Below are positions 6,923 to 16,274 of a stretch of 36,839 nucleotides of DNA, one piece after another. Both the position numbers and the translations under genes were made by a program. The notes beneath the pieces are model-generated. The model searched no databases and was not told where the DNA came from. It saw only the letters and a list, made by a program, of their open reading frames with translations. The DNA comes from Ruminococcus flavefaciens (GTDB lineage Bacteria; Bacillota; Clostridia; Oscillospirales; Ruminococcaceae): the NCBI GenBank assembly GCA_023667045.1, contig JAMPAU010000014.1, forward strand, positions 1-36,839, given 5' to 3'. Each line of letters starts with the position of its first letter. Positions within the stretch are counted from its first letter, which is position 1.

Positions 6923-7762
6923 ATGGGTGAATTTACAAATATGCTCCACGACGAATTTGTATCGCCGTTATTCAAGATTTCGTTTTACGCCGTAGTATTT
7001 CTGTTTGGCATAAGCATAGGCAGTTTTCTGAATGTAGTAATTCTCAGACTGCCACGCAATGAATCTCTGATAAAACGCTCGTCGCACTGCATGACTTGCG
7101 GTGCAAAAATACGTGCAAGAGATTTGATACCAGTATTCAGCTGGCTTGCACTAAAAGGCAAATGTCATAGCTGTGGTGAAAAAATTTCGCCGAGATACCC
7201 GATTGTAGAAAGTCTGAACGGTCTGCTTTTTGTGCTTACGTTCTGGGTACTTGACATCAATGCTGAATCCATAATAACCTGTGTTCTTATGTCGCTTCTT
7301 GTTGTGGTCGGATTCATGGACTGGGACACTATGGAAATTGACGAGAGAATACTTGCACTTATTGCCGTGCTTGTGATTCCGTCGCATATTTTCACAGACC
7401 AGTCAACTATTGAGCAGAGAATCATCGGGGCATTAATAATAAGCGTGCCTTTTTTCATTATCGGAGAAGTAAGCCGTACTTTTATAAAGAAGAAATTCGG
7501 CGAGGATTTCCGTGCTATTGAATTAGGCGATACGCTTCTTATGATTGCCGCAGGTGCTTATCTCGGAACAAAAGCTGTTATCGTTTCAGCATTACTGGGG
7601 ATTGTTATTGCCGCCGTTGCCGGACTGATAAACAAAATTGTTTCGGGAGAATCAAAATTTGCTTTCGGACCGTTTCTTTCAATCGGCATAGCAATAGGAG
7701 CTTTATGGGGCAATGATATTGCACAGTGGTATATTGGTTTACTGACCGCTCCGGTTCAGTAA
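6923..7762 (+). CDS. pilD: Prepilin peptidase / N-methyltransferase PilD
   Basis: Membrane aspartyl protease (family A24) that cleaves prepilin leaders after the conserved Gly and usually methylates the new N terminus. 279 residues, about eight hydrophobic segments. The N-terminal GSFLNVVILRLP block is typical; a cytoplasmic loop has a zinc-type tetracysteine (Cys56, 59, 81, 84), which marks bifunctional enzymes. Candidate catalytic Asp residues are at FMDWD (133) and ELGD (203). GGAGG precedes the ATG at 6923. It is the only plus-strand gene among the pilus genes, with its own promoter and terminator, so its dosage may be set separately. All prepilins in the window are likely substrates. Confidence 0.95.
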   Translation: MGEFTNMLHDEFVSPLFKISFYAVVFLFGISIGSFLNVVILRLPRNESLIKRSSHCMTCGAKIRARDLIPVFSWLALKGKCHSCGEKISPRYPIVESLNGLLFVLTFWVLDINAESIITCVLMSLLVVVGFMDWDTMEIDERILALIAVLVIPSHIFTDQSTIEQRIIGALIISVPFFIIGEVSRTFIKKKFGEDFRAIELGDTLLMIAAGAYLGTKAVIVSALLGIVIAAVAGLINKIVSGESKFAFGPFLSIGIAIGALWGNDIAQWYIGLLTAPVQ

Positions 7763-7780
7763 AAAGTCTCAAAAATATTA

Positions 7781-7817
7781 CAGGCAGCAGTGTTAAAAAA
7801 CTACTGCCTGTTTTTTT
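7781..7817. terminator. Bidirectional terminator between pilD and the minor prepilins
   Basis: CAGGCAG and CTGCCTG arms with an inner AGT/ACT pairing and one C/A mismatch, followed by seven T on the plus strand. On the minus strand the hairpin is followed by TAATATTTTT. It separates convergent pilD and the end of the pilC-pilW operon. Confidence 0.8.
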
Positions 7818-7824
7818 ATTCAGA

Positions 7825-8964
7825 TTAACTTTCGGGGATAGTATAGACTATATAAATATTATCTCCGTCTATTGTTCCGTCATCTTTTTTGTGTTCTATT
7901 TGAGTGTAAGGGTCATTTACAACACGGCGTGCAACATATTTTACAACCTCAGTTGTGCCTTTGGGTTCTTTTTCAAGTTCATAATCACTAAGGTTATCTG
8001 TTGCAGTAATAACAGAATCTTTCAGTCGTCTGTTAGGACACCAGCCCAGGCTGTTGCCGTACTCGTCGCTGTAACCTGTAAGGTTTACAAGAGCAAGAGA
8101 GGCATTTGCTGACGCATAAGGTGAAACAAACAAATCTTCTGTTTTGTGTTCTGTAGAGCCGTCTTCAGCTTCAATATCATAATCAACTGTACGATAATAA
8201 GAAACTCCGTCCTTAGCCTCACCGTTTTTATAAGTTGTAAATGTAAAAGAGAATATTTCTCCTGCTTTACTGTTTTTAAGTCCGAAATCAACACCGCTTC
8301 CAAAGCTGTAGCCTGTTACCGGAACTATACGACCATAATAATGGTCTGCTTTCAGAGCGTCGGGGACTGCAACTTCATTAGCAGCTTTCATTTCATTGAA
8401 TCCAAGACTGATAAACATTGAATAGTCCTTATAATAAACATTGTTTATCATTTCCATATCTGTGTATTCAGTAGAAACAATTGAAGATTTTATTTTCTGA
8501 CTTTCGTCATAAACATAAACACCTTCGTCATTTTTCTTCTGATAGGTAAATCCAGCCTTTACATCAAATAAACTTTCCTTGATTTTGCCTTGGTCTTCAT
8601 TGTCAATTTTCATAACATGAACTTTAACATTAATAGGCTTATCAGAAGAATCACAGCTGTCGGTATAGTATCTGTCAACGAAATCGCAGGCTGCCTGTTC
8701 TTCCGGTGTCACAGACGCAAGTGAAGGTGTGGGCAGTTCTCCCATATGCACATCAAGTGCTGTAGCATATCGGAGAGTTCCCTCAAAATACCTTTTCACA
8801 TTATCAACGGAGGCGGTATTTGATTCCTGTAAAGACGCACCTTTCATCATTCTGTTTACAGGGTCAAGAAACTGTATAGCACCAAGCATAATTATGCCGA
8901 ATACTGCCATAACAACAATCAGCTCGACAAGGGTAAAGCCTTTAAGATTTTTTTTACTTTTCAT
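7825..8964 (-). CDS. Large minor prepilin (PilW/PulJ-like position)
   Basis: 379 residues. Leader MKSKKNLKG followed by mature FTLVELIVVMAVFGIIML gives a normal PilD site with Glu5. The remaining 350 residues form a large extracellular domain rich in Y, D, K and S with no motif that I recognise. At this size, and as the last gene of the pilC operon, it resembles the larger minor pseudopilins (PilW/PulJ/GspJ) that make the pilus initiation complex; assignment to one of these is by position. GGAGG lies 9 bases upstream of the ATG at 8964, and the gene starts 5 bases after the preceding prepilin gene. Confidence 0.85.
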   Translation of the reverse strand: MKSKKNLKGFTLVELIVVMAVFGIIMLGAIQFLDPVNRMMKGASLQESNTASVDNVKRYFEGTLRYATALDVHMGELPTPSLASVTPEEQAACDFVDRYYTDSCDSSDKPINVKVHVMKIDNEDQGKIKESLFDVKAGFTYQKKNDEGVYVYDESQKIKSSIVSTEYTDMEMINNVYYKDYSMFISLGFNEMKAANEVAVPDALKADHYYGRIVPVTGYSFGSGVDFGLKNSKAGEIFSFTFTTYKNGEAKDGVSYYRTVDYDIEAEDGSTEHKTEDLFVSPYASANASLALVNLTGYSDEYGNSLGWCPNRRLKDSVITATDNLSDYELEKEPKGTTEVVKYVARRVVNDPYTQIEHKKDDGTIDGDNIYIVYTIPES

Positions 8965-8969
8965 CTTTA

Positions 8970-9359
8970 TCAGCCTCCTGGTGTTGAAACTTCAAGGTCA
9001 TCGACAAATTTCAGATTTCCTTTACTTGAGTTATCATAGCCTAAAAAGTTTCCGTCTTTATCATACTGTTTTGTTCCTGTACCGTAAAGTTTTCCCTTTA
9101 CTTTAACACCCTGTACTTCAATTATAATCTCCTCATCAAGAGTTTGTACACTGCTGTCTGCTTTTTTCTTGCCCTCAGCAACTGGAGCTTCGACAGTAAC
9201 TTTAGCGTTGAGTGACTTTGTATTCTTTCTGTAGTTATCAATAGTAACACCTACTGTAGTAAGAAGAAGTGCAAGAACTGCCATGACAGCAATAGATATG
9301 ATAACCTCCACAAGAGTCATACCACGTCTTTTATGAAGTTTTTTCACATTATTTTTCAT
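8970..9359 (-). CDS. Small minor prepilin (PilV/GspI-like)
   Basis: 129 residues. A positively charged 13-residue leader ending KRRG precedes mature MTLVEVIISIAVMAVLALLL, so Glu5 is present and Met is the first mature residue, as in many PilV/GspI-type minor pilins. The short globular part has KVKGKLYGTGTKQYDKDG and a Gly-rich end. GGAGG is 7 bases upstream of the ATG at 9359. It lies between the PilX-like gene and the large minor prepilin, matching the K-I-J/X-V-W order of minor pilin clusters. The exact role is inferred from order. Confidence 0.82.
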   Translation of the reverse strand: MKNNVKKLHKRRGMTLVEVIISIAVMAVLALLLTTVGVTIDNYRKNTKSLNAKVTVEAPVAEGKKKADSSVQTLDEEIIIEVQGVKVKGKLYGTGTKQYDKDGNFLGYDNSSKGNLKFVDDLEVSTPGG

Positions 9360-9371
9360 ACTGCACCTCCA

Positions 9372-12260
9372 TTAAAATCCGTCGTAATAGGTAATTACAT
9401 ATTTTGTGTTTTTGGGGTCAGCTGTACTCCACTCGTCGTCATCGTCGTCAGACTGTCTGGGAGTATAAAGGAATGCCCAGTCATTATCACCGCTTGCTTC
9501 ATCGACATTAAGAATACCAATTACACCTACAGCACCACTGCTCATACCCTGTCTGCCATTAAGTGAAGTACCATTATAAGTAATATGCTGAGAAACATTT
9601 TGCTTAGCAGTTTTGAGACTGAAATTAAGGTCAGGTGCTTCAATAGCTGCTGTAACAAGAGCATTATTTTCCAGACTAAGACTTGCCTGTGAGCTGGCAG
9701 TTTGCTTTACAGAATATATATTGATAGCAGGACAGTACATTCTGTTGTCGCCGTCTGGGTCGTCGGTGGTTTTACCTGTAGCAAGACTATTATCAGTTAC
9801 TATCTGGAAATTAACACCGTTGTCGATAAGTCTCTTATAAGATTCCGTAATAATCTGAGATGTGTTTAAGGTTGCGTAACCCTCAATTAAAATATTAAGT
9901 GTTCCGCCGGAATATACAAATTCATCGGGGTCAGTAGTATTGAGATATGGCTTTTCTTCCGGAGTCATGTCTTCTTCAGCTTTCAAATCATCAAATATAA
10001 TTTTTTTGTTAGTCAAATTAAAATCCTTCAGCTTTATCCATATTTCTCCGCTGTTTCTGATTACAATATCTTTTGTAAAATTGCCAGTAAGAGTACAGCT
10101 TTCAGTGATTACAAAGGGTTCATTTGCATCTTTTCCTACTCTTATATCTGATTCAGTTACATCTTCTGTTTTGATATTATCAAGTACCCTCAAATCTCTT
10201 CTTTCCGGATTACTTGGGTCATTATGCTGCATAAATTTTTCTTCATATACGTTTGATTCTACCTTATCAGCACCGCTACGTACTTCATGAATACTTTTTG
10301 CGTCGAAGTTATATTCTTCTTCAATTTCGTCAATAGTTTTTACAATTTTAGTTTCTTCTACCTGTGCATCATCAGTAGGTACTGCACCGTCAAGAGTTTC
10401 AAGACCAAGAATTACAGCCTTTTCAGCTTGACGTGGGAAGAGTTCGTTGTTGTGCATTTTCATGTACAAATCAGGCTTGCTAACTTTGTGTCCATTATAG
10501 ACATATCCATCACTTTCAAAGACATCTGCCTTGTTTGTTGTTACTTCACCCGTTTCATTGTTTATCCATACTGTTGTTGTATATGTCGGGACATCTCCTC
10601 TGTCTTCTTTTGGTTGTTCTTTTTTGCCGTTTGCGTCAGCAATAATCAAAGAAGCATCAACTTTGTCATACCAATTAGCATCATACCAGTCTCCTTTTGT
10701 CTTTCCATTTTCTTCATACGGTTCATTATATGTACATGGATATTTTGTAAGGAACTCCTGTTTTACCCATGCACCTTGATAATCTTGAGTTCCGCCATCT
10801 GGTTTAATACATTTGAACTGTCCAACAAGAACAGCTGTTTCTTCCCTTATTTCTTCAGTAAAGAGAGGGGTCACGCCATCGCTTTGCATTTTCATTGCGC
10901 CATCGAAACTTTCTTCACCACTATCAACATACTCTGCATAGATGTTATGACCAGTACCAACATTAACAGCTACACCATTATTGATTTTGAGAGTACCGCC
11001 TACTGCAATACTACCGCCAACAGTAAGAGGACCGTTTATAGTGAGGTCGCCCTCAACAACAAGGTCGCCGGCTATTGTTATACCATGTTTTATGCCGTTT
11101 ATTTCAAGATTACCCTTTGTATAGAAGTTACCGGAAGTAGCAGTATTTTTAAGATATTCTGTGCCATTAACAACGGAATCGCTCCATGCATAGAGCGTTG
11201 AAACGCCTGAATCATTACCGAGATATGAAGTTTTATCTTTATCCTGACAATAAATATTGCCATAAAAACTTACAGGATTAATTCGGGCATCTATATTTCC
11301 GACAAAAATATTAAGAGGAAAACTGCCGTCACCAATAGTCTGATTATTCATTGTAAGGCATGAATCAACAAATATATAAGGAATATCTTTAAACGATTCT
11401 ACTTTCTTATTCAAGCTATCTGCTGTTGCAGAATAAACTTTAAATGAGCTATTATCAAATGTCAGATTTCCCCATACAGACATTCCAGAGCCTTTTGTAG
11501 GAAATACAATCTCTGTAGCTGTATTGATTCCAAGATTACCGTTTATTACAATCGGAGCTTCAACAGTAGCTTCGTTGCCCCAGAAAAATTCTTGATTTGA
11601 GAGATACCTTTTTTCATCAAGTGTTACATTCTGGAGTTCTTCCATACCTGAATCTGCAGAATAATCTCCTTGATACATTCTTGTGCCTCTGCCTATACCT
11701 ATACCAAGATATGTACCGCCGAATGAGTTAGTGTGGTTTCCGGAGCTTGCACTGCCTACAGTAACAAGACCACCGCCACCGCCGTTATTTACTGCTTTTT
11801 TCGGCGGGTCTTTCAAAAGATATACGGTTGAGGTTTTTGTTTCTCCGCCATAAAGCACATCTACGCTTACTGAAATAAGGTCTTTGTTAACCCATTCTTT
11901 TTTACTCTCATCGTAAAACTGCTTTTGTCCGACATAATTTACACTGGCACTCTGTACTGTACCAATACCAACCACGTCAGTTTCCATAGAAACATTAACA
12001 TCAAGTGATGTCTTTGTTGCACCTACACTGGCTATTGCCTCAGCAAATTCAGTATTGCTTTCTGCTGCCTTACGAATACCTTCAATAGCTGCTTTTGCCG
12101 TATAGTTAGCCTGAGATGATGAATAAGACTTATGTGCTCTGTTGTTTGCGGCAGTTGCAAGCACCAGAGTACTTGTAAGAAATACTATCAAGAGCGACAT
12201 TACCGATACAACTGTAAACAGTACTGCACCCTTAAAACTTCGTTTTTTATCAGTTTTCAT
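9372..12260 (-). CDS. Giant PilX/GspK-like minor pilin with repetitive beta domain
   Basis: 962 residues from the ATG at 12260 (AAAGGCGG upstream; an earlier TTG at 12278 overlaps this). The N terminus is KRSFKG followed by AVLFTVVSVMSLLIVF: a prepilin-like site without Glu5, as in PilX and GspK proteins. Extracellular parts include a Gly-rich linker (VNNGGGGG), a bactofilin-like run of short repeats at about residues 370-430 (AGDLVVEGDLTINGPL), and several further strand-rich segments, suggesting a beta-helix. The C terminus is acidic. It is about five times the size of usual PilX proteins, so it may be a tip-located adhesin. The overlapping plus-strand open frames inside it are shadows. Confidence 0.8.
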   Translation of the reverse strand: MKTDKKRSFKGAVLFTVVSVMSLLIVFLTSTLVLATAANNRAHKSYSSSQANYTAKAAIEGIRKAAESNTEFAEAIASVGATKTSLDVNVSMETDVVGIGTVQSASVNYVGQKQFYDESKKEWVNKDLISVSVDVLYGGETKTSTVYLLKDPPKKAVNNGGGGGLVTVGSASSGNHTNSFGGTYLGIGIGRGTRMYQGDYSADSGMEELQNVTLDEKRYLSNQEFFWGNEATVEAPIVINGNLGINTATEIVFPTKGSGMSVWGNLTFDNSSFKVYSATADSLNKKVESFKDIPYIFVDSCLTMNNQTIGDGSFPLNIFVGNIDARINPVSFYGNIYCQDKDKTSYLGNDSGVSTLYAWSDSVVNGTEYLKNTATSGNFYTKGNLEINGIKHGITIAGDLVVEGDLTINGPLTVGGSIAVGGTLKINNGVAVNVGTGHNIYAEYVDSGEESFDGAMKMQSDGVTPLFTEEIREETAVLVGQFKCIKPDGGTQDYQGAWVKQEFLTKYPCTYNEPYEENGKTKGDWYDANWYDKVDASLIIADANGKKEQPKEDRGDVPTYTTTVWINNETGEVTTNKADVFESDGYVYNGHKVSKPDLYMKMHNNELFPRQAEKAVILGLETLDGAVPTDDAQVEETKIVKTIDEIEEEYNFDAKSIHEVRSGADKVESNVYEEKFMQHNDPSNPERRDLRVLDNIKTEDVTESDIRVGKDANEPFVITESCTLTGNFTKDIVIRNSGEIWIKLKDFNLTNKKIIFDDLKAEEDMTPEEKPYLNTTDPDEFVYSGGTLNILIEGYATLNTSQIITESYKRLIDNGVNFQIVTDNSLATGKTTDDPDGDNRMYCPAINIYSVKQTASSQASLSLENNALVTAAIEAPDLNFSLKTAKQNVSQHITYNGTSLNGRQGMSSGAVGVIGILNVDEASGDNDWAFLYTPRQSDDDDDEWSTADPKNTKYVITYYDGF

Positions 12261-12296
12261 AATTTTACCGCCTTTCAAATAACTCAGCGAATATCA

Positions 12297-13187
12297 TTAT
12301 TCTTCTGTATTCGGCTTAGGCATATCATAAACTGAATATAAACTTATTACGATTTGTATTTCAGATGTATCAGCATCGTCGATAGTAAGAGCCTCTGGAG
12401 CTGGAGCAGGTTCGGGAGTTTCAGCACCTTCCTCTGCTGGCTGTTCAGCATTTTCTGCCGGCTGTTCTTCAGGATTTTCGGGAGTTTCAGGATTTACAGG
12501 CTGGCTTGCTGATTCATCTTCACTATCTGCACCGAAAGAATAATCGTCAATGCTTACCTGATTTACAATCATAGTTTTATTAAGTTCTTCAATAGCTTTA
12601 AGATAGTTCCAGAGAGCCTCTTTTGTGCCGGTAACTCTTACGCCGTACTGTGACTGAATAACTGACTCGGGATTTCTGAGTGAGAGAGCAATACTTTCAG
12701 CATTACGCTCAACATCTTCAATAGCATAATCGCCGTTGAGGTCTGCCATGCTACGCATAGAAGAAGCAGGAGCAGCTTCTACTTCAGGATAGTAGTAGTT
12801 AAGAGTTGCTTCTCTAAGAGCAGAAACTTCAAGGTTATCAATACGCACACCGCATTCTTCTGCATAGTGCTGCATATACTGTTCAAGCTTACGAGGGTTG
12901 CTTATTTCAGCTGAACCATCTGTATTGCTTATATCATCAAGCGAAATGAAATCTGCAATAAGCTTGGTAGTTTCTTCGTATGTCTCATCAATGTTGGTTT
13001 TGAGAGGACCTATTTTTGCGATTCTCGCTTCAAGGTCTGCCTGTTCCTCTTGTTTCTGTGCAAGAGTAGCCTCATCTTCTTTGATTTCTTCGTTCTTAGG
13101 TTTAATAAGACCGACAAATCCGGCAATAGCAATAACTATTGCAAGCAGTACACCGAGAATTACCTTATCTCTGTAATTCAGTTTCAT
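12297..13187 (-). CDS. pilO: PilO-like inner membrane alignment protein
   Basis: 296 residues. A cytoplasmic N terminus (MKLNYRDK) precedes one membrane segment at about 8-28 and then a coiled coil (KNEEIKEDEATLAQKQEE), followed by an alpha/beta domain and a Pro/Glu/Ala-rich spacer at about 230-270. This is the architecture of PilO, which dimerises with PilN and links the PilM platform to the envelope. GGAGG precedes the ATG. It is directly downstream of the fused pilMN gene. The primary sequence of PilO is poorly conserved, so the call rests on architecture and order. The EPA-rich spacer is an addition compared with short PilO proteins and may cross the thick cell wall. Confidence 0.8.
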   Translation of the reverse strand: MKLNYRDKVILGVLLAIVIAIAGFVGLIKPKNEEIKEDEATLAQKQEEQADLEARIAKIGPLKTNIDETYEETTKLIADFISLDDISNTDGSAEISNPRKLEQYMQHYAEECGVRIDNLEVSALREATLNYYYPEVEAAPASSMRSMADLNGDYAIEDVERNAESIALSLRNPESVIQSQYGVRVTGTKEALWNYLKAIEELNKTMIVNQVSIDDYSFGADSEDESASQPVNPETPENPEEQPAENAEQPAEEGAETPEPAPAPEALTIDDADTSEIQIVISLYSVYDMPKPNTEE

Positions 13188-13202
13188 TTTTAATCAGCCT
13201 CC

Positions 13203-14777
13203 TTATTCTGCTGTTTCTTCAGTTTCTTCTTCAGCAGGGTGATAAGCACTCTGCTCGCCGGTAAGTTTCAGAGTAACTTCAAACTGCACAAAGTATTCCG
13301 GCTCTGCACCTTCCGACTCAATACGCTCATCAAGACTATATCCGCTGTATGATGCAGTTTCAAAATCTTCCTCTGCAATGAGATTGTCAATGAATACGGA
13401 CGGCAGTTCCTGGTATGCACCACTGTTTGCCTTACATTCAATACTGAATGTAAAATTACCATCGCTGTAATTCGGAGAAAGGAACTTTGCACCATCTACG
13501 CCAAGTTCATTAGCAGTATCTATAAGAACTGTTTCAATGAGGTCATACTTGTCACCGTCTACAACAGGCTGTGAATAGAAAGCGTCGTGAGCGTTTTCAA
13601 TGCTTGTGCTGTAAGCGTCAACTTTTGTCTTCATGCCCTCCAGCCTTGTGAGGTATGCTATTTGCTTTGCAGTGTTGGGGTCATCAATAAAGTCCTGACA
13701 TACTTGAATATCGTCTTGAATGCCGTTATCTTTTATTGTAAGGATTCCCCATGTACCTGCAACAACAACCGCTGCAACCGCAACAGCAGCAAGCATGAAG
13801 ATATTTCCTGCACCGTCGTTACCGCCCTTGCTTCTTACTGCTGAACTGAAATCACCTTCAAGGAGATTGATTTTTTCCTTGTCCTTGTCACGCTTGAACA
13901 TAGCACCGATAGCATTTGCATAGAGTGAAAATTCAAGATTTTCATGTCCGTGAATCTGCGGAGGTACGTTAATAAGATTTGTGTTGAGGTCGAGTTTTTC
14001 GAGTTCGTCAGTAAGTCTTACATAGTCGTGGGTATCGCCGTAAAATACGATATTTTCGATAACCTCGCCTGTGTTACGGCTTCTGTGGAACTGGAGCATA
14101 CGGAAGATATTTTCATTTACTGCCTCAAATACATAGTCTTCCGAATAATCATAGTCGGCAGGGTCGATTGATGCGAAACGTGAGAATGAAAGCTGATTTG
14201 CTTCATAGAGGTTGAGTGAAACAAAGTTGTTGTCAATCTGTACAGCAAGGAGAGGCATTTTTGACTGTATCTTTGTATCAGCAAGAAGTACCTTTGTTAT
14301 ACAGTTACAGCCTACCATAACAGACTTAAGTGAAATGCCGAGAAGTTTAAACATCTCTCTGTAGCTGTTTACGATTTCATAAGGACAGGCAGTAGCAAGT
14401 ACCTTGTATGTATCGCCCTCGCCGTCGCCTACGATAGTATATGAAACGCTGTATATATCATCGAGACTGAGTTCAGCAAGAAGCTGCTGTTTTACAGTCT
14501 TCTGCATTTCAGTAAGCTTTACCTTAGGAACATCAAGTTCCTTAAAGATAGTGAGGTTTGAAGAAATGCTGACAATAGCTTCCTTGTCGGGCATTTTATT
14601 CTTTTTAAGAATACCGTTTATGAGTGTTGCAACATTCGGAACGTCCTTAACGTGTCCGTTTACAATAAGTTCCTCGTCAATGTCAAGAGTTGCGGCAGAG
14701 CTGATTTTAATTTTGCCGTTAGCCTCAGCACCCTTAACTACTCGTATATTTCTGTCGGTAATATCAAATGAAAGCAT
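13203..14777 (-). CDS. pilMN: PilM-PilN fusion protein
   Basis: 524 residues. Residues 1-300 resemble PilM, the actin-like cytoplasmic protein of the pilus motor complex (MLSFDITDRNIRVVKG start; LLAVQIDNNFVSLNLY; SLYANAIGAMF). INLLEGDFS at about 303-311 matches the INLLP-type cytoplasmic tail by which PilN binds PilM in other species. A Gly-rich stretch, a membrane helix (about 321-345) and an external alpha/beta domain of about 180 residues follow, as in PilN. So one polypeptide covers both partners, and no separate pilN is seen between pilC and pilO. The C-terminal tail is rich in Glu. The start is the ATG at 14777 behind a GGTGGAAAG site. Confidence 0.85.
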   Translation of the reverse strand: MLSFDITDRNIRVVKGAEANGKIKISSAATLDIDEELIVNGHVKDVPNVATLINGILKKNKMPDKEAIVSISSNLTIFKELDVPKVKLTEMQKTVKQQLLAELSLDDIYSVSYTIVGDGEGDTYKVLATACPYEIVNSYREMFKLLGISLKSVMVGCNCITKVLLADTKIQSKMPLLAVQIDNNFVSLNLYEANQLSFSRFASIDPADYDYSEDYVFEAVNENIFRMLQFHRSRNTGEVIENIVFYGDTHDYVRLTDELEKLDLNTNLINVPPQIHGHENLEFSLYANAIGAMFKRDKDKEKINLLEGDFSSAVRSKGGNDGAGNIFMLAAVAVAAVVVAGTWGILTIKDNGIQDDIQVCQDFIDDPNTAKQIAYLTRLEGMKTKVDAYSTSIENAHDAFYSQPVVDGDKYDLIETVLIDTANELGVDGAKFLSPNYSDGNFTFSIECKANSGAYQELPSVFIDNLIAEEDFETASYSGYSLDERIESEGAEPEYFVQFEVTLKLTGEQSAYHPAEEETEETAE

Positions 14778-14800
14778 TTATCTTTCCACCTTTCTGTTTA

Positions 14801-16000
14801 TTATTCGTCTTCGATAGAGTCGAATGAGCCGTAGAGTGCAGGGTAAATACCTACAACAACCATACCGATGATAATAGCCATGAAAATAAGGAGAACAGGC
14901 TCTACCATGCTTACAAGACGCTGTACGGCTGCGTCTGATTCTTCTTCATAGTAGTCGGAAGTTTTTTCAAGGATAGAGTCCAATGCACCGGATTCTTCAC
15001 CAACGAAAAGAATAGAGCAGAACATACCTTCAAAAAGTTCAGACCTTGTGATAGCGTTTGAGAGTGTTTCACCCTGTTTTACCTCGTCAACAACTTCAAG
15101 GAATTTTTCATCAACGTATGAGTTGCCGAGAACAGCAGAGGCTCTTTCAAGACATTCAACCATAGGAATACCGCTTGAATAGAGTGACGAAAGAGTACGT
15201 GAAAAACGTCCGGTATAGATTTTTGTGATAAGAGGACCAAAACCCGGACCTTTCATAATAAAGCGGTCGAATTTCAGCCTTATACTTGGTACTTTGAGAG
15301 CGTATCTTATTCCGAAGAAAAGTATAGCTGCTATCGCAATGAGTATGTACCACTTGTGCTGAATAACATCTGAGATACCAGCCATCATCTTGGTAAGTGC
15401 CGGCATATCGTCGGGGTCTTCATACATGGCAATGAATGTAGGCATGATGAATGCAAAGAGGAAGATAACAATAACTACACAGAGAACAAGGAGTATTATA
15501 GGATAAACCATAGCACTCTTTACTGTATTTTTAAGTTTACCTTCCTTGTTGTAATGGTCAGCCATACGGGTCATGATTACGTCAAGCGAACCGCTCGATT
15601 CGCCAGCACCGACCATTGAGATAAGGAAATCCGGAAATGAGCCTGCGTGCATTTCAAGAGTAGACGAAAAAGATTCACCTTTCTGAACATTTTCATAGAT
15701 GTCCTGCCAGATAGCCTTTCCTTTTTCGTTTTCCTGTTCATTTTTCAGAATGTCGATTGCCTTTACAAGTGTAAGACCAGAAGTAAGCATGGCACTCAGC
15801 TGACGACAGCAGAATGTAAGCTCCTTGGTATTAAACTTGTAAGCAGATTTTTTGTTGGTTGAATCGCTTTCCTTAAAGTCTTTTACGTACAGACCTCTTT
15901 CTTTAGCCTTTTCAAGAAATTCCTGTTCATTTTCAGCATTTATAACGCCTTTTTGCTGTCTGCCACGTGCGTCTTGTGCGACATAGGAAAAACTCTTCAT
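14801..16000 (-). CDS. pilC: Type IV pilus inner membrane platform protein PilC
   Basis: 399 residues, the usual size for PilC/GspF. This polytopic membrane protein couples the PilB and PilT motors to pilin insertion and extraction. The N-terminal FSYVAQDARGRQQKGVI strand is typical; two T2SSF four-helix repeats follow (about 65-190 and 270-390), with FCCRQLSAMLTSGLTL and FSRTLSSLYSSGIPMVECL marking their starts. Three hydrophobic segments lie near 170, 215 and 375. GGAGGTGG precedes the ATG at 16000. It is the first gene of the operon that continues into pilMN. Confidence 0.95.
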   Translation of the reverse strand: MKSFSYVAQDARGRQQKGVINAENEQEFLEKAKERGLYVKDFKESDSTNKKSAYKFNTKELTFCCRQLSAMLTSGLTLVKAIDILKNEQENEKGKAIWQDIYENVQKGESFSSTLEMHAGSFPDFLISMVGAGESSGSLDVIMTRMADHYNKEGKLKNTVKSAMVYPIILLVLCVVIVIFLFAFIMPTFIAMYEDPDDMPALTKMMAGISDVIQHKWYILIAIAAILFFGIRYALKVPSIRLKFDRFIMKGPGFGPLITKIYTGRFSRTLSSLYSSGIPMVECLERASAVLGNSYVDEKFLEVVDEVKQGETLSNAITRSELFEGMFCSILFVGEESGALDSILEKTSDYYEEESDAAVQRLVSMVEPVLLIFMAIIIGMVVVGIYPALYGSFDSIEDE

Positions 16001-16061
16001 AGAACCACCTCCATAGATTAAATTTTATAGGTTAGGATAATATGCTACCTTAATAATAACA

Positions 16062-16090
16062 ATTATAACATTTTAAAAGTTACTTTTCAA
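16062..16090 (-). promoter_or_regulatory. Proximal promoter of the pilC operon
   Basis: TTGAAA (16085-16090), 17 bp, TATAAT (16062-16067) on the minus strand, with TG one base before the -10. The pilC leader would be about 55 nt. Confidence 0.8.
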
Positions 16091-16274
16091 TCGTTTTTTT
16101 GACATAAATAATCAGCAGTTTTTTATCAATATTCACCAACTTTTATACTAAAAGTAATATATGCAATGCAAAACAATAATTATTCTACAAAAAATCAACA
16201 CAAAGGCAACACATTTAAAGCAAAACATGAAGTGCTTACAGGCATTCACCTCACATTGTTAAACTTATACAAAT

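Noticed and set aside
10287-11201. Open frame of 304 codons on the plus strand
   Set aside because: It lies wholly opposite the PilX-like gene, has Phe/Ile/Tyr-rich reverse-complement composition and no good RBS or family motif.
7825-16000. Competence pseudopilus (com) operon instead of T4P
   Set aside because: Presence of PilT, PilM/N, PilO and PilX-like genes and an MshEN-type PilB fits a retractile T4P, not the smaller ComG set.
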